A stretch of 64,000 nt of DNA. Source: Pseudonocardia parietis (GTDB lineage Bacteria > Actinomycetota > Actinomycetes > Mycobacteriales > Pseudonocardiaceae). The notes under the pieces were generated by a model. That model saw only the letters and a program-made list of their open reading frames with translations, was not told the origin of the DNA and did no database searches. Within the stretch, counting starts at the first letter, position 1. Every line of letters starts with the position of its first letter. Shown piece after piece: positions 1 to 8,900 of the stretch. The position numbers and the translations under genes were made by a program. The stretch is taken from contig NZ_JAGINU010000001.1 in NCBI RefSeq assembly GCF_017876315.1, positions 4,774,001 to 4,838,000 of the forward strand. Direction: 5' to 3'.

Positions 1-1
1 G

Positions 2-733
2 GCGATGTCGGTGCTGGAACTGCTGGCCGAGGCCCCCGACGAGCTGAGCCTCGGTGACATCGCCGCCCGGCTCGAACTGAACAAGAGCACCTGCCACCGC
101 ATCCTCACCACGCTGGCCGCAGGCGACTTCGTCGAACGGCCCTCGCCGGGCACCTACCGGCTCGGGATCGGCGCCTTCCGGGTCGGCAGCGCGATGGCAC
201 GCCGCCTCAGCGTCCGCGAGCGCGCCCTCCCTGCCATGCGTGACCTGTACCGCCACTCCGGCGAGACGGTGTTCCTGCTGGTGCTGCGGGGCGACGAGGC
301 CGTCTGCGTGGAGCGCCTGGACGGGCGCTACGCGTCCACCCACACGCTGCGCGTCGGCGGCACGCTGCCGCTGCACCTGGGCGCGGGGCCGCGGCTGCTG
401 CTCTCCGCCCTGCCCGACGAGCAGGTGGAGAGCTACCTCGCCGGCCCCCTGCAGCGGCGGACCTCACCGACCCAGGCCACCGCCGAGCAGCTGCGCGAGG
501 AGGTCCGGCGGATCCGCGACGAGGGATACGCCACCAGCCGCGACGATGTGGAGCTCGGCGTCAAGGCGCTGAGTCTGCCGGTCCACGACCACACCGGCGC
601 CACCGTCGCTGCGCTGAGCCTGAGCGGCCTCACCGCCCACCTGCCCGACTCCGAACAGGAACATCAGCTCGCGCTGCTGCGCACTGCGGCGGCCGAGGCG
701 TCGCAGGCGCTGGGGCTGCGCGCCGGGAGCTGA
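2..733 (+). CDS. IclR-family transcriptional regulator, 5' end cut by window edge
   Basis: DNA-binding regulator of the IclR family. The first ~55 visible residues form a winged helix-turn-helix, with the recognition helix in NKSTCHRILTTL. The rest, to residue 242, matches the IclR effector-binding domain (GDEAVCVERLDG, then the conserved late stretch GYATSRDDVELGVKALSLPV). The frame stays open to base 2 and the first ATG at base 5 falls inside the first helix (VLELLAE), so the true start lies outside the window. Its last 70 bp overlap the end of the convergent serine hydrolase gene. Effector and targets cannot be told from the window. Confidence 0.9.
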   Translation, partial: AMSVLELLAEAPDELSLGDIAARLELNKSTCHRILTTLAAGDFVERPSPGTYRLGIGAFRVGSAMARRLSVRERALPAMRDLYRHSGETVFLLVLRGDEAVCVERLDGRYASTHTLRVGGTLPLHLGAGPRLLLSALPDEQVESYLAGPLQRRTSPTQATAEQLREEVRRIRDEGYATSRDDVELGVKALSLPVHDHTGATVAALSLSGLTAHLPDSEQEHQLALLRTAAAEASQALGLRAGS

Positions 734-2190
734 ACCCTCCGGGCGCGCGACCGGGCGACCAGGGCCGCCGCCCCGCCCGCCACCAGCACGAGTACGAGGG
801 CCCCGGCCGGCGGCACCATCCAGAGCAGCATGAGCCAGCCCGTCCAGCTCGGCCCCGCTCCCACCGCCCAGACGACCGGCAGGAGCAGCGCCCCGGTCAC
901 GACCGCGGCCGCGGGCAGTGAGAACGCCCGCCGCCGCCCGCCGAGTGCCCGCGCCCGTCGCCCCGCCCGCAGCACCGCGGCCGTGAGCAGCGCAGCGGCC
1001 AGTACCACCAGCCCGAGCAGGACGAGGTTCACCGGGCGCATCGGGTCGGTGTGCGGCGGCCCCGGGTCTCTCCCGTCCGCCTGCGCGACCATCCGGGCCG
1101 CGAGCATGCCCGGCGCGCCGGCCGCGTCGGTGAGCACGAACGCTCCCGAGCCGGTCGTGGACAGCTCGATCCCGCTGGTCCAGGTGGTGAGCGCGCCGCC
1201 GTGCAGCACCCGGGTGCCGCCGTCGTCTGTGGTCCGGACCGACCAGCCGAGGCCGTAGCGGCCGTCGGTCCCCGGTGCCGGGGTGTGCGCCTGTCGCAAC
1301 GACGCCTGGGTGAGCAGCGGGGCGCCGTCGCCGGTCTGGAACCGCAGCCAGCGCGTCAGGTCCGTGGCCGTCGTGACCACACCGCCGTCGCCGGCGCAGA
1401 AGGCCGGGATCTCCGGCACCGGGACCTGGATCCCGAGTGCGCCGGCGTGGCCGAGCGGCAGGCCGGGGACGCCGGCGTCGCACCGGTCGGTGGCCACCGT
1501 CGCTCTCATCCCCAGCGGTAGCAGCACCGCATCGCGCAGGTACTCGCCGAACGGCCGGTCAGCCAGCGTCTCGATGATCCGGGCGGCGACGACGTAGTTC
1601 GCGTTCACGTACTCGTGTGTGGTGCCGGGATCGTGCGCGAGCGGCACCTCGCGCAGGCCCTCCACCAGGGCCGACGAGGACGCGGCCGGCGGCAGGGCGA
1701 ACTCGTCCACGTCGGCGGCGGCGAGTCCGGAGGTGTGCGACAGCAGGTGCCGCACGGTGATCGACGCGCCGCGCGGGTCAGCGACCGCGAATCCGGGCAG
1801 CAGCTCGGCGACCGGCTGGTCCAGCCGCAGCCGGCCTTGCTCGGCGAGCTGCAGCACGGCGACCGCGGTGAAGGCCTTGCTCATCGACGCGATCCGGAAC
1901 CGGGTGTCCGCGGTGACCGGAGCGCCGTCCGACGTCCGCCCGTGCGGCGCGGTCGTCACCCGCCCCTCCGGTCCCAGGACCACGGCCACCATCCCGGGTA
2001 CGGCGAACTCCGCCGCGTAACCGCGGACCTCGTCGTCGACGCCGGGCCCGCGGTCGTCGGCGGCCCCGGCCGGGAGCGCGAGCGCCCCGAGTGCGGCGAG
2101 GACGACTGCCACGACGAGCACCGCTCGCGCGGCGGAGTGCCCACCGAGCCGGGCCCGTCGGGGACGAGGGGAAGGACGTGGCGCACTCAT
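664..2190 (-). CDS. Membrane-anchored serine hydrolase, beta-lactamase/penicillin-binding-protein-like (class C family)
   Basis: Predicted exported serine hydrolase of the Beta-lactamase (PF00144) family, 508 aa. Seen: an N-terminal signal segment (about 19-43, ending ALPAGA), the catalytic SxxK motif SMSK at 102-105, the second motif YVN at 194-196 (within HEYVNANYV), and a late HGG triad. The last ~110 residues contain about three hydrophobic segments, which would hold the enzyme on the membrane with its catalytic domain outside. Family members include D-aminopeptidases, esterases and peptidoglycan-active enzymes, and nothing here shows which reaction applies. The gene is convergent with, and overlaps, the IclR gene by 70 bp. 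The upstream 265 bp, shared divergently with the BCCT gene, hold no clear promoter. Confidence 0.85.
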   Translation of the reverse strand: MSAPRPSPRPRRARLGGHSAARAVLVVAVVLAALGALALPAGAADDRGPGVDDEVRGYAAEFAVPGMVAVVLGPEGRVTTAPHGRTSDGAPVTADTRFRIASMSKAFTAVAVLQLAEQGRLRLDQPVAELLPGFAVADPRGASITVRHLLSHTSGLAAADVDEFALPPAASSSALVEGLREVPLAHDPGTTHEYVNANYVVAARIIETLADRPFGEYLRDAVLLPLGMRATVATDRCDAGVPGLPLGHAGALGIQVPVPEIPAFCAGDGGVVTTATDLTRWLRFQTGDGAPLLTQASLRQAHTPAPGTDGRYGLGWSVRTTDDGGTRVLHGGALTTWTSGIELSTTGSGAFVLTDAAGAPGMLAARMVAQADGRDPGPPHTDPMRPVNLVLLGLVVLAAALLTAAVLRAGRRARALGGRRRAFSLPAAAVVTGALLLPVVWAVGAGPSWTGWLMLLWMVPPAGALVLVLVAGGAAALVARSRARRVQLPARSPSACDASAAAVRSSAS

Positions 2191-2455
2191 CGGGCTCCCA
2201 AGCGGGTGATCGGATCGTCAGTGATGATCGTCGTCACCGGGCCGAGGACCGGGATCCGGGACGACCCCCACCCGGTTCCGGGGGACCCCGAGACCGGTTC
2301 CGGCCACGTCCCGCCACCGTTCGATTCCGATCCGTGAAGCGTCCGGCCATCACAATCCGAATCGACCCATTCGTTATCCACCGGGCTCACCGCACCGTCA
2401 CGACGCGCAATAGGGTCATCTCGCTCTGACCACGTACCGAGGAGGTCCCGACCCG

Positions 2456-4690
2456 ATGAGCGACACCCCGTCCCTCGAGACGGAGTCCCGATCCAGCGGG
2501 GGCGGGGCCGACGAACCGTCGGTCCGGCTCAACAAGCCGGTCTTCTACGGCTCCGCCATCGGAGTGCTCCTGATCGCCGCCTGGGCGATCTTGCTCCCGG
2601 AGAACGCCGAGACCGTGATCGGTCTGCTGGTCGAGTTCATCGCGGGCAGCTTCGGCTGGTTCTACGTCCTGGTCGCCACCACCGTGCTCATCTTCGTGCT
2701 GTTCCTCGCGCTGTCCCCGTACGGCGCGATCAAGCTCGGACCGGACCACTCGAAGCCCGACTACTCGAACCTGTCCTGGGCGGCGATGCTGTTCGCCGCC
2801 GGCATCGGTACCGACCTGATGTTCTTCTCGGTCGCCGAGCCGATCACCCAGTTCACCGCGCCCCCGGTCGGTGAGCCGGGGACGGTCGAGGCGGCCCGCG
2901 AGGCGACGGTCTGGACGATCTTCCACTACGGCCTCACCGGCTGGGGCATGTACGCGCTGATGGGCATCGCGCTGGCCTACTTCGCCTACCGGCGCGAGCT
3001 GCCGCTGTCGATCCGCTCGGCGCTCTACCCGCTGATCGGCAAGCGGGTCTTCGGCCGGATCGGGCACGCCGTCGACCTGGCCGCCGTCCTCGGCACCATC
3101 TTCGGTATCGCCACCTCGCTGGGCATCGCCGTCGTGCTGCTCAACGTCGGCCTCAACGTGATGTTCGGCGTGCCGGTGGGCACCGCCGCGCAGGTCGGGC
3201 TGATCGCGGTGTCGGTGGTGATCGCGACGATCTCCGCGGTCTCCGGCGTCGACAAGGGCATCAAGCGCCTCTCCGAGCTGAACGTGATCGCGGCCCTGGT
3301 GCTGGCGCTGTTCATCCTGGTCACCGGCAACACGTCGTTCCTGCTCAACGCGCTGGTCACGAACCTGGGTGACTACCTGTCGAGCTTCCCGACGCTGACC
3401 ATGGAGACGTTCGCGTTCGAGCAGTCGAACCCGGACGTCGGCGAGTGGATGAACCTCTGGACCCTGTTCTTCTGGGCCTGGTGGATCGCCTGGGCGTCGT
3501 TCGTGGGGCTCTTCCTCGCGCGCATCTCGCGCGGGCGCACGATCCGCCAGTTCGTCGTCGGGACGCTGGTGATCCCGTTCTTCTACATCCTGTTCTGGAT
3601 CTCGATCTTCGGCAACGCCGCCCTGGAGAGCGTCCGCGGCGGGAACGCCGAGCTCGCCGACACCGCGGTGAACGCACCCGAGACCGGCTTCTACGTGCTG
3701 CTGGCGGAGTACCCGTGGTTCCCGTTCCTGGCCGGGCTGGCCACCCTGACCGGCCTGCTGTTCTACGTGACGTCGGCGGACTCCGGCGCGCTGGTCATGG
3801 CGAACCTGACCTCGTACCGCAAGACCCCGCGCGACGACGCCACGGCCGCCAACCGGATCTTCTGGGCCCTGGCGACCGGGCTGCTCACCATCGGGATGCT
3901 GTTCGTCGGCGGGATCACCACGCTGCAGAACGCGACCGTGATCATGGGTCTGCCGTTCGCGTTCGTCATGGTGCTGGTGATGCTCGGCCTGTACAAGGCG
4001 CTACGTCTGGAGCGGAACCGCTCGGAGAGCAAGCTCTCCAGCCTGCCCGCGCTGCTGTCCGGCCGTAGCCGCCCGGGTGAGAACGGGAACGACGGCGGCG
4101 CCGCCGGGCAGGACTGGCGCGACCGGCTGCGGCGCACGATGGGGCACGCCGACGAGCGCGGAGCCGACCGGTTCCTGTCCGGGACCGCCACGTCGGTGCT
4201 CCAGGACGTGGCCACCGAGCTGCGTGCACAGGGCGTCCCGACCCGGGTGCAGCGCTGCACCGACGAGGACGCGCCGGAGATCGAGCCCGGCGAGGAGCGC
4301 CCGGAGGGCATGCAGCCCCTCGAGCTCGTCGCCGACATCCACGAGACGCTGCCGTTCGTGTACCGGCTGGTCCCGCGGATCACCGGGCTGCCCCGCTTCA
4401 CCCCCGACGACGCCGGCTCGCCCGACGACGACATGCCCGGCCCGGACGATCCCGTCGCCAGGGCACGCACCACCGGGGCCGAGGGCAGCGCGCTGCCCGC
4501 CGCCGCCGGCATCGAGAACGGCGACTCCGCCTCCTGGACCGACCACCACCGCGTCGAGGTGCACCTGCAGGGCGGCGGCCAGGGGTACAACGTCATGGGT
4601 TACGGCTACGGCCAGCTCGTCGACGACCTGCTCGACCAGTACGAGCAGCACCTGGAGCTGCTGCGCCTGGAGCGGGAGTCGGCGCCGTAG
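2456..4690 (+). CDS. BCCT-family betaine/choline/carnitine-type transporter with long cytoplasmic tail
   Basis: Secondary transporter of the betaine-choline-carnitine family (744 aa), expected to import quaternary-ammonium compatible solutes with Na+ or H+. About twelve hydrophobic segments lie in residues 25-520. Family signatures are clear: FFSVAEPITQF, the tryptophan-rich FWAWWIAWASFVGLFLARISRGRT, and YVTSADSGALVMANL near the last helices. Residues ~525-744 form a hydrophilic, acidic tail much longer than the BetP tail, which in BetP senses osmotic stress. Whether this one does so is inference. A strong ribosome-binding site (GAGGAGGT) lies 8 nt before the ATG. It is transcribed alone and ends 24 bp from the convergent siderophore operon with no visible hairpin. 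Confidence 0.92.
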   Translation: MSDTPSLETESRSSGGGADEPSVRLNKPVFYGSAIGVLLIAAWAILLPENAETVIGLLVEFIAGSFGWFYVLVATTVLIFVLFLALSPYGAIKLGPDHSKPDYSNLSWAAMLFAAGIGTDLMFFSVAEPITQFTAPPVGEPGTVEAAREATVWTIFHYGLTGWGMYALMGIALAYFAYRRELPLSIRSALYPLIGKRVFGRIGHAVDLAAVLGTIFGIATSLGIAVVLLNVGLNVMFGVPVGTAAQVGLIAVSVVIATISAVSGVDKGIKRLSELNVIAALVLALFILVTGNTSFLLNALVTNLGDYLSSFPTLTMETFAFEQSNPDVGEWMNLWTLFFWAWWIAWASFVGLFLARISRGRTIRQFVVGTLVIPFFYILFWISIFGNAALESVRGGNAELADTAVNAPETGFYVLLAEYPWFPFLAGLATLTGLLFYVTSADSGALVMANLTSYRKTPRDDATAANRIFWALATGLLTIGMLFVGGITTLQNATVIMGLPFAFVMVLVMLGLYKALRLERNRSESKLSSLPALLSGRSRPGENGNDGGAAGQDWRDRLRRTMGHADERGADRFLSGTATSVLQDVATELRAQGVPTRVQRCTDEDAPEIEPGEERPEGMQPLELVADIHETLPFVYRLVPRITGLPRFTPDDAGSPDDDMPGPDDPVARARTTGAEGSALPAAAGIENGDSASWTDHHRVEVHLQGGGQGYNVMGYGYGQLVDDLLDQYEQHLELLRLERESAP

Positions 4691-4714
4691 CCGGGGCCGT
4701 GGTCAGAGCAGCAG

Positions 4715-5968
4715 TCAGGGCGCCTCGCGCAGCATGATCGCAGCGTCCTTGTGCGGGAGCGCGATCCGCCCGGCCTCGGTGAACCCGGCCCGGCGGAACG
4801 CGCCCCGCCCGGCGGCGTTGCGGGCGTCCGGCTCGGCGAGCACCCGCCGGCAGTCCGGGTCGGCGCCGGCCAGCGCCTCGGCGACGGCGCCGAGCAGCGC
4901 CGCGCCGGTCCCCCGGCCGTGCTCGGCACCGACGCAGACGTGCACGCCCAGGTCGTGCGGTGTCACCGGGAACGACCGGGCGAGTGCGTGCCGCGCCGGC
5001 CGGTACAGCTCCAGGTAGCCGACCGGGCCGGCGGCCGGGTCGTCGGCCCGTTCGACCAGGACGGCGGCCGTGCCGGAGCCCGGGCCGTGCCCGGCGAGCT
5101 CGCGGGCCCAGCGCTCGTCCGGCCAGGGCTGCCCGAAGAACCGGATCACCTCCGGGCGCCGCATCCAGCCGGCGACCGTGCGCAGGTCGGTGCCGTGCGG
5201 GCGGGCCGCGCGCAGCACGAACGGGCCGGCGCGGACCGGCAGCGGCGGGTCGGCGACGACCGGGGGCAGGGCCGTGAGCAGGGGGTTCGGCCTGCGCAGC
5301 CACGGCGCCGGATGCAGCGCCGGGCGGAACCAGAGATGCTCGCCGGTGAGCCAGCCGTCCAGCAGGTCGCGGACCGGACCGGCGGGCTCGGCATCGCGCG
5401 CGGTGGTGAGCCGGCCGGTGAGCGCGGCGAGGCGGGCCTGCTCGGTCTCACTGCCCGGGCCGCCCGCGGCGACCCGTGGGAGCAGCCCGCGCACGAGCAC
5501 GGTGTCGGTGAGCAGCGCGGGGTGCGTGCCGGGGCGGGCCCGCACCAGCTCCAGCGCGGTGTCCACGGCCGCCACCGGGTCGCGCGGGGTGTCCGGGCCG
5601 AGCACGGCTCCCCCGGCACCGGGATCGACGTCCGTCCCGGTGCCGGGCCACGACCCGTCCGACCGGGCGGCGAGCTCCTCGCGCAGCGCGGCGGCCAGGA
5701 CGTCCGGTCCCGGGTCCGGGTCGAGCGCGCCGTCGGTGGTGCCCAGCGCGATCCGGTCGAACCGGTGCTCCCCCACCACGGAGGCGTGCGCGACGTCGGC
5801 GACCACGCTCATCCCGACCGTGGGCAGCGGCACCAGCAGCGGGCCGGGCACGGGCCGGGCGCCGGTGTCGTCGAGCGCCGCGCGCAGGATCCGCTGCTGC
5901 GCCTCGCCCGCGCCGGGCGGGGCGAGCGCGGACGGCCCGGCACCGTTCGCCCGCACCACCCGGGTCAT
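4715..5968 (-). CDS. Siderophore-type GNAT acyltransferase (IucB/MbtK-like) with unassigned N-terminal half
   Basis: Last gene of the siderophore operon; its ATG overlaps the NRPS stop by 4 bp. Residues ~235-417 are a GNAT acetyltransferase of the IucB/MbtK/RhbD kind: PEVIRFFGQPWPDERW, VGYLELYRP, then VHVCVGAEHGRGTGAALL (acetyl-CoA-binding region) and ARNAAGRGAFRRAGF. Enzymes of this family acylate the N-hydroxyl side-chain amine of lysine or ornithine to make hydroxamates, so this one probably acylates N5-hydroxyornithine; acyl group unknown. Residues 1-230 match nothing I recognise with confidence. They have alternating helical stretches and an HPAPWLRR segment that only vaguely recalls IucA/IucC proteins. 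Family members of ~180-200 aa do not need such an extension, so this is either a fusion or a decayed domain. Confidence 0.8.
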   Translation of the reverse strand: MTRVVRANGAGPSALAPPGAGEAQQRILRAALDDTGARPVPGPLLVPLPTVGMSVVADVAHASVVGEHRFDRIALGTTDGALDPDPGPDVLAAALREELAARSDGSWPGTGTDVDPGAGGAVLGPDTPRDPVAAVDTALELVRARPGTHPALLTDTVLVRGLLPRVAAGGPGSETEQARLAALTGRLTTARDAEPAGPVRDLLDGWLTGEHLWFRPALHPAPWLRRPNPLLTALPPVVADPPLPVRAGPFVLRAARPHGTDLRTVAGWMRRPEVIRFFGQPWPDERWARELAGHGPGSGTAAVLVERADDPAAGPVGYLELYRPARHALARSFPVTPHDLGVHVCVGAEHGRGTGAALLGAVAEALAGADPDCRRVLAEPDARNAAGRGAFRRAGFTEAGRIALPHKDAAIMLREAP

Positions 5969-8900
5969 CGGCGTACCGCCGTGCGCAGCTCGTCGACCAG
6001 TTCACCGGCCAGTGCGCGCACCTGCGCGTCGGTCCAGGCGTCGAGTCGGTGGGTCAGCTCCAGCACAATCGGTCCGTCCCCTTCGGGTTGCGCCACGCTC
6101 ACGGTGAGGTCGGCGGTCGCGCCGCCGGTGTCCAGCGCGTCCAGTGTGCCCAGCACCCGCTGCTCGTCGGCGAGGCCGGTGTCCTCGTGCGGGATCAGCA
6201 GCACCTGCGGGCGGACCCGGGCCGGGTCGGCGCCCCAGACCTCGCGCGCCACGGCGGCGAGGCCGATCGTCGCGTGGTCGTAGCCGGCGAGGTCGTCGGC
6301 GCGGGTGGTGCGGAGCAGTTCGGCGTTGAGGCCGCGGGCGCCCGGGCGCACGGGCAGGATCGCGACGTCGGCGACGCACCCGACCAGGTCGGTCAGCTCC
6401 GGTTCGGTGCGGCCCGCGACGAACGACGCCGTCGGTACCGGCACCGTCGCGCCGCGGCGGGCGAGCACCACCGCCAGGGCGGACTGCACGACGGTGAACA
6501 GCCCGGCCCGCTCGCGGCGGGCCAGCGCCTCCACCTCGGCACGCAGCTCCGCGTCGATCTCGCCGACGACGGTCGCAGCGGCGGACCCGACGTGCTCGTT
6601 CTCTCCCACCGGTGCCTCGACCCCGGCGAGCGCGGCCCGCCAGTGCCCGGCCGCGCGGGCGTAACGGCCGTCCGGTGGTGGCTCCCCCGCCTCCCCCATG
6701 CCGGCGAGCGCCCGGGCCCACCGTGCGTGGTCGGTCGCCGTCACCGGCAGCGGGGTGAACTCCGGCGCGCGGCCGTGGCGGCGGGCGTCGTAGGCGGTGG
6801 CGAGGTCGCGCAGCAGCGGCACCACCGACCACTCGTCGACGCCGAGGTAGTGCAGCACCAGGACCAGCTCGCCGTCACCGGACAGGATCGCCCGGAACGG
6901 CGCCTCGACCGTGAGGTCGAACGGCTCGCGGGCCAGCTCGGCGGCCGGGCGGTCGCTCTCGACCAGGCCGGCGCCCCGCTCCCGGACGACCCGCAGGCCG
7001 TGGGTGAACACCGAGCGCAGCGGCTCGTGCCGGGCGACGACGTCGTCGACGGCCGCCGCGAGCGCCGCGGTGTCGTAGGGCTCGCCGGGTCGCAGCACCA
7101 GCGCGTGGTCCGGGCGCGGATCGACCCGGTGCCGCGCCCACCGCCACTCCTGCGCGGGGGCGAGCGGCTCGCCGTCGGCCGCGGCGGGCGGCCCGGCGAC
7201 CAGCTCCGGGCGGTCGGTGGGCCGCCGCTCCAGCAGGTCGGCGAGCGCGGCGACGGTCGGGGCGTCGAAGACGTCGCGGACGGCCAGGTCGGCGCCGAAC
7301 CGGGCCCGGACTCGCCCGATCAGCCGCATCGCGGCCATCGAGTGCCCGCCGAGGGCGAAGAAGTCGTCGTCCGGCCCGACGTGCTCGGCGCCGAGCACGT
7401 CGGCCACGAGCCCGGCGAGCGCGCGCTGCGCCGCGGTGGCGGTCGCGGTCGTGCCCGGTCCGGCGCCCGGGAGCGGGAGCCGGGACAGCGCCCGCCGGTC
7501 GACCTTGCCGTTCGGGGTGAGCGGGAGCGGCCCGTCCAGCACGACGACGGCGCCCGGCACCAGCGCGGCCGGCAACCGGTCCGCGGCGTGCGCCCGCAGC
7601 TCCGCCGGTTCGGGCTGGTGTCCGGGCTCCGGCACGACGTAGACCGCGAGCAGGTCACCGCGGGTGTCCACGACGGCCTGGCGCACCGCGGGGTGGGCGG
7701 TGACGGCGGCCGCCACCTCCCCCGGCTCGACCCGGTGTCCACGGATCTTCAGCTGGTCATCGGTGCGGCCGAGGAACTCCAGCAGCCCCTCGCGACGGCG
7801 CACCCGGTCACCGGTGCGGTAGAGCCGCGCCCCGGGCGGCCCGCCGGGGTCGGCGACGAACCGCCCCGCGCTCAGCCCCGGGCGGCCCGGGTAGCCGAGC
7901 GCGAGCCCGCGGCCGCCGACGTAGAGCTCGCCGGCGACGCCGTCGGGCACCGGGCTCAGCCGGTCGTCGAGCACCCGGACGACGGTGCCGGGATCGGGGA
8001 TCCCGATCGGGACGCGGCCGTCGCCGGTGGGCCCGGCGAGCCACAGGGTCGAGTTCACGCTCGCCTCGGTGAGGCCGTAGCAGACCACCAGCGAGACCCG
8101 ACCGGCCCAGCGCTCGACCAGGTCCGGCGGCACCGCCTCGGTGCCGACCAGCACGTGCATGCCCGCGGGCAGCTCGGTACCCGCCGGGAACGCGCCGAGC
8201 AGCGCGGGCGGGATCGCGGCGTGCGTGACGCCGTGCCGGGCGAGGAACGCCGGGAGCTCCGGGCCGGTGGTGCGGACGCCCTCGGGCGCGACGACCAGCC
8301 GCCCGCCGGTACCGAGCGCCATGGCCAGCTCGAACACGACGACGTCGAACCCGGGTGAGGCGAACTGCAGCACCCGCGAGCCGGAGTCCACACCGAACCG
8401 CTCGGCGGCGGTCGCGGTGAGCACGCCGACGCCGTCGTGCGGCACGAGCACACCCTTGGGCCGCCCGGTCGAACCGGACGTGTAGATCAGGTACGCCGGG
8501 TCGTCGGGACCGAGCGCGACCGGTTCCGGTGCGTGGTCGCCGGCCGGTGCGTCCGGCGTGAGCCTGGGCAGGCCGTCGACGGTCGGGATCCGGTCCGCGA
8601 CGTCGTCGGTGACGACGAGCGCCACGGCGCCGGAGTCGGTGAGCAGGTGGGTCAGCCGTTCGGACGGGTGCGCCGGGTCGAGCGCCAGCCACACCGCGCC
8701 GAGCCGCCACAGGCCCAGCACGGTCGCGACCAGGCCCGCGTCCCGCCCGACGGCGACGGCGACGACGTCGCCCCGCCCGATCCCGGACGCGGCCAGGTGC
8801 GCGGCCACGCCCGCGGCACGGGCGTCGAGCTCCGCATAGGACACGTCGCCGCCGGGGCCGGTCACTGCGATCGCGGCCGGTGTGGACGACGCGTGCCGAG

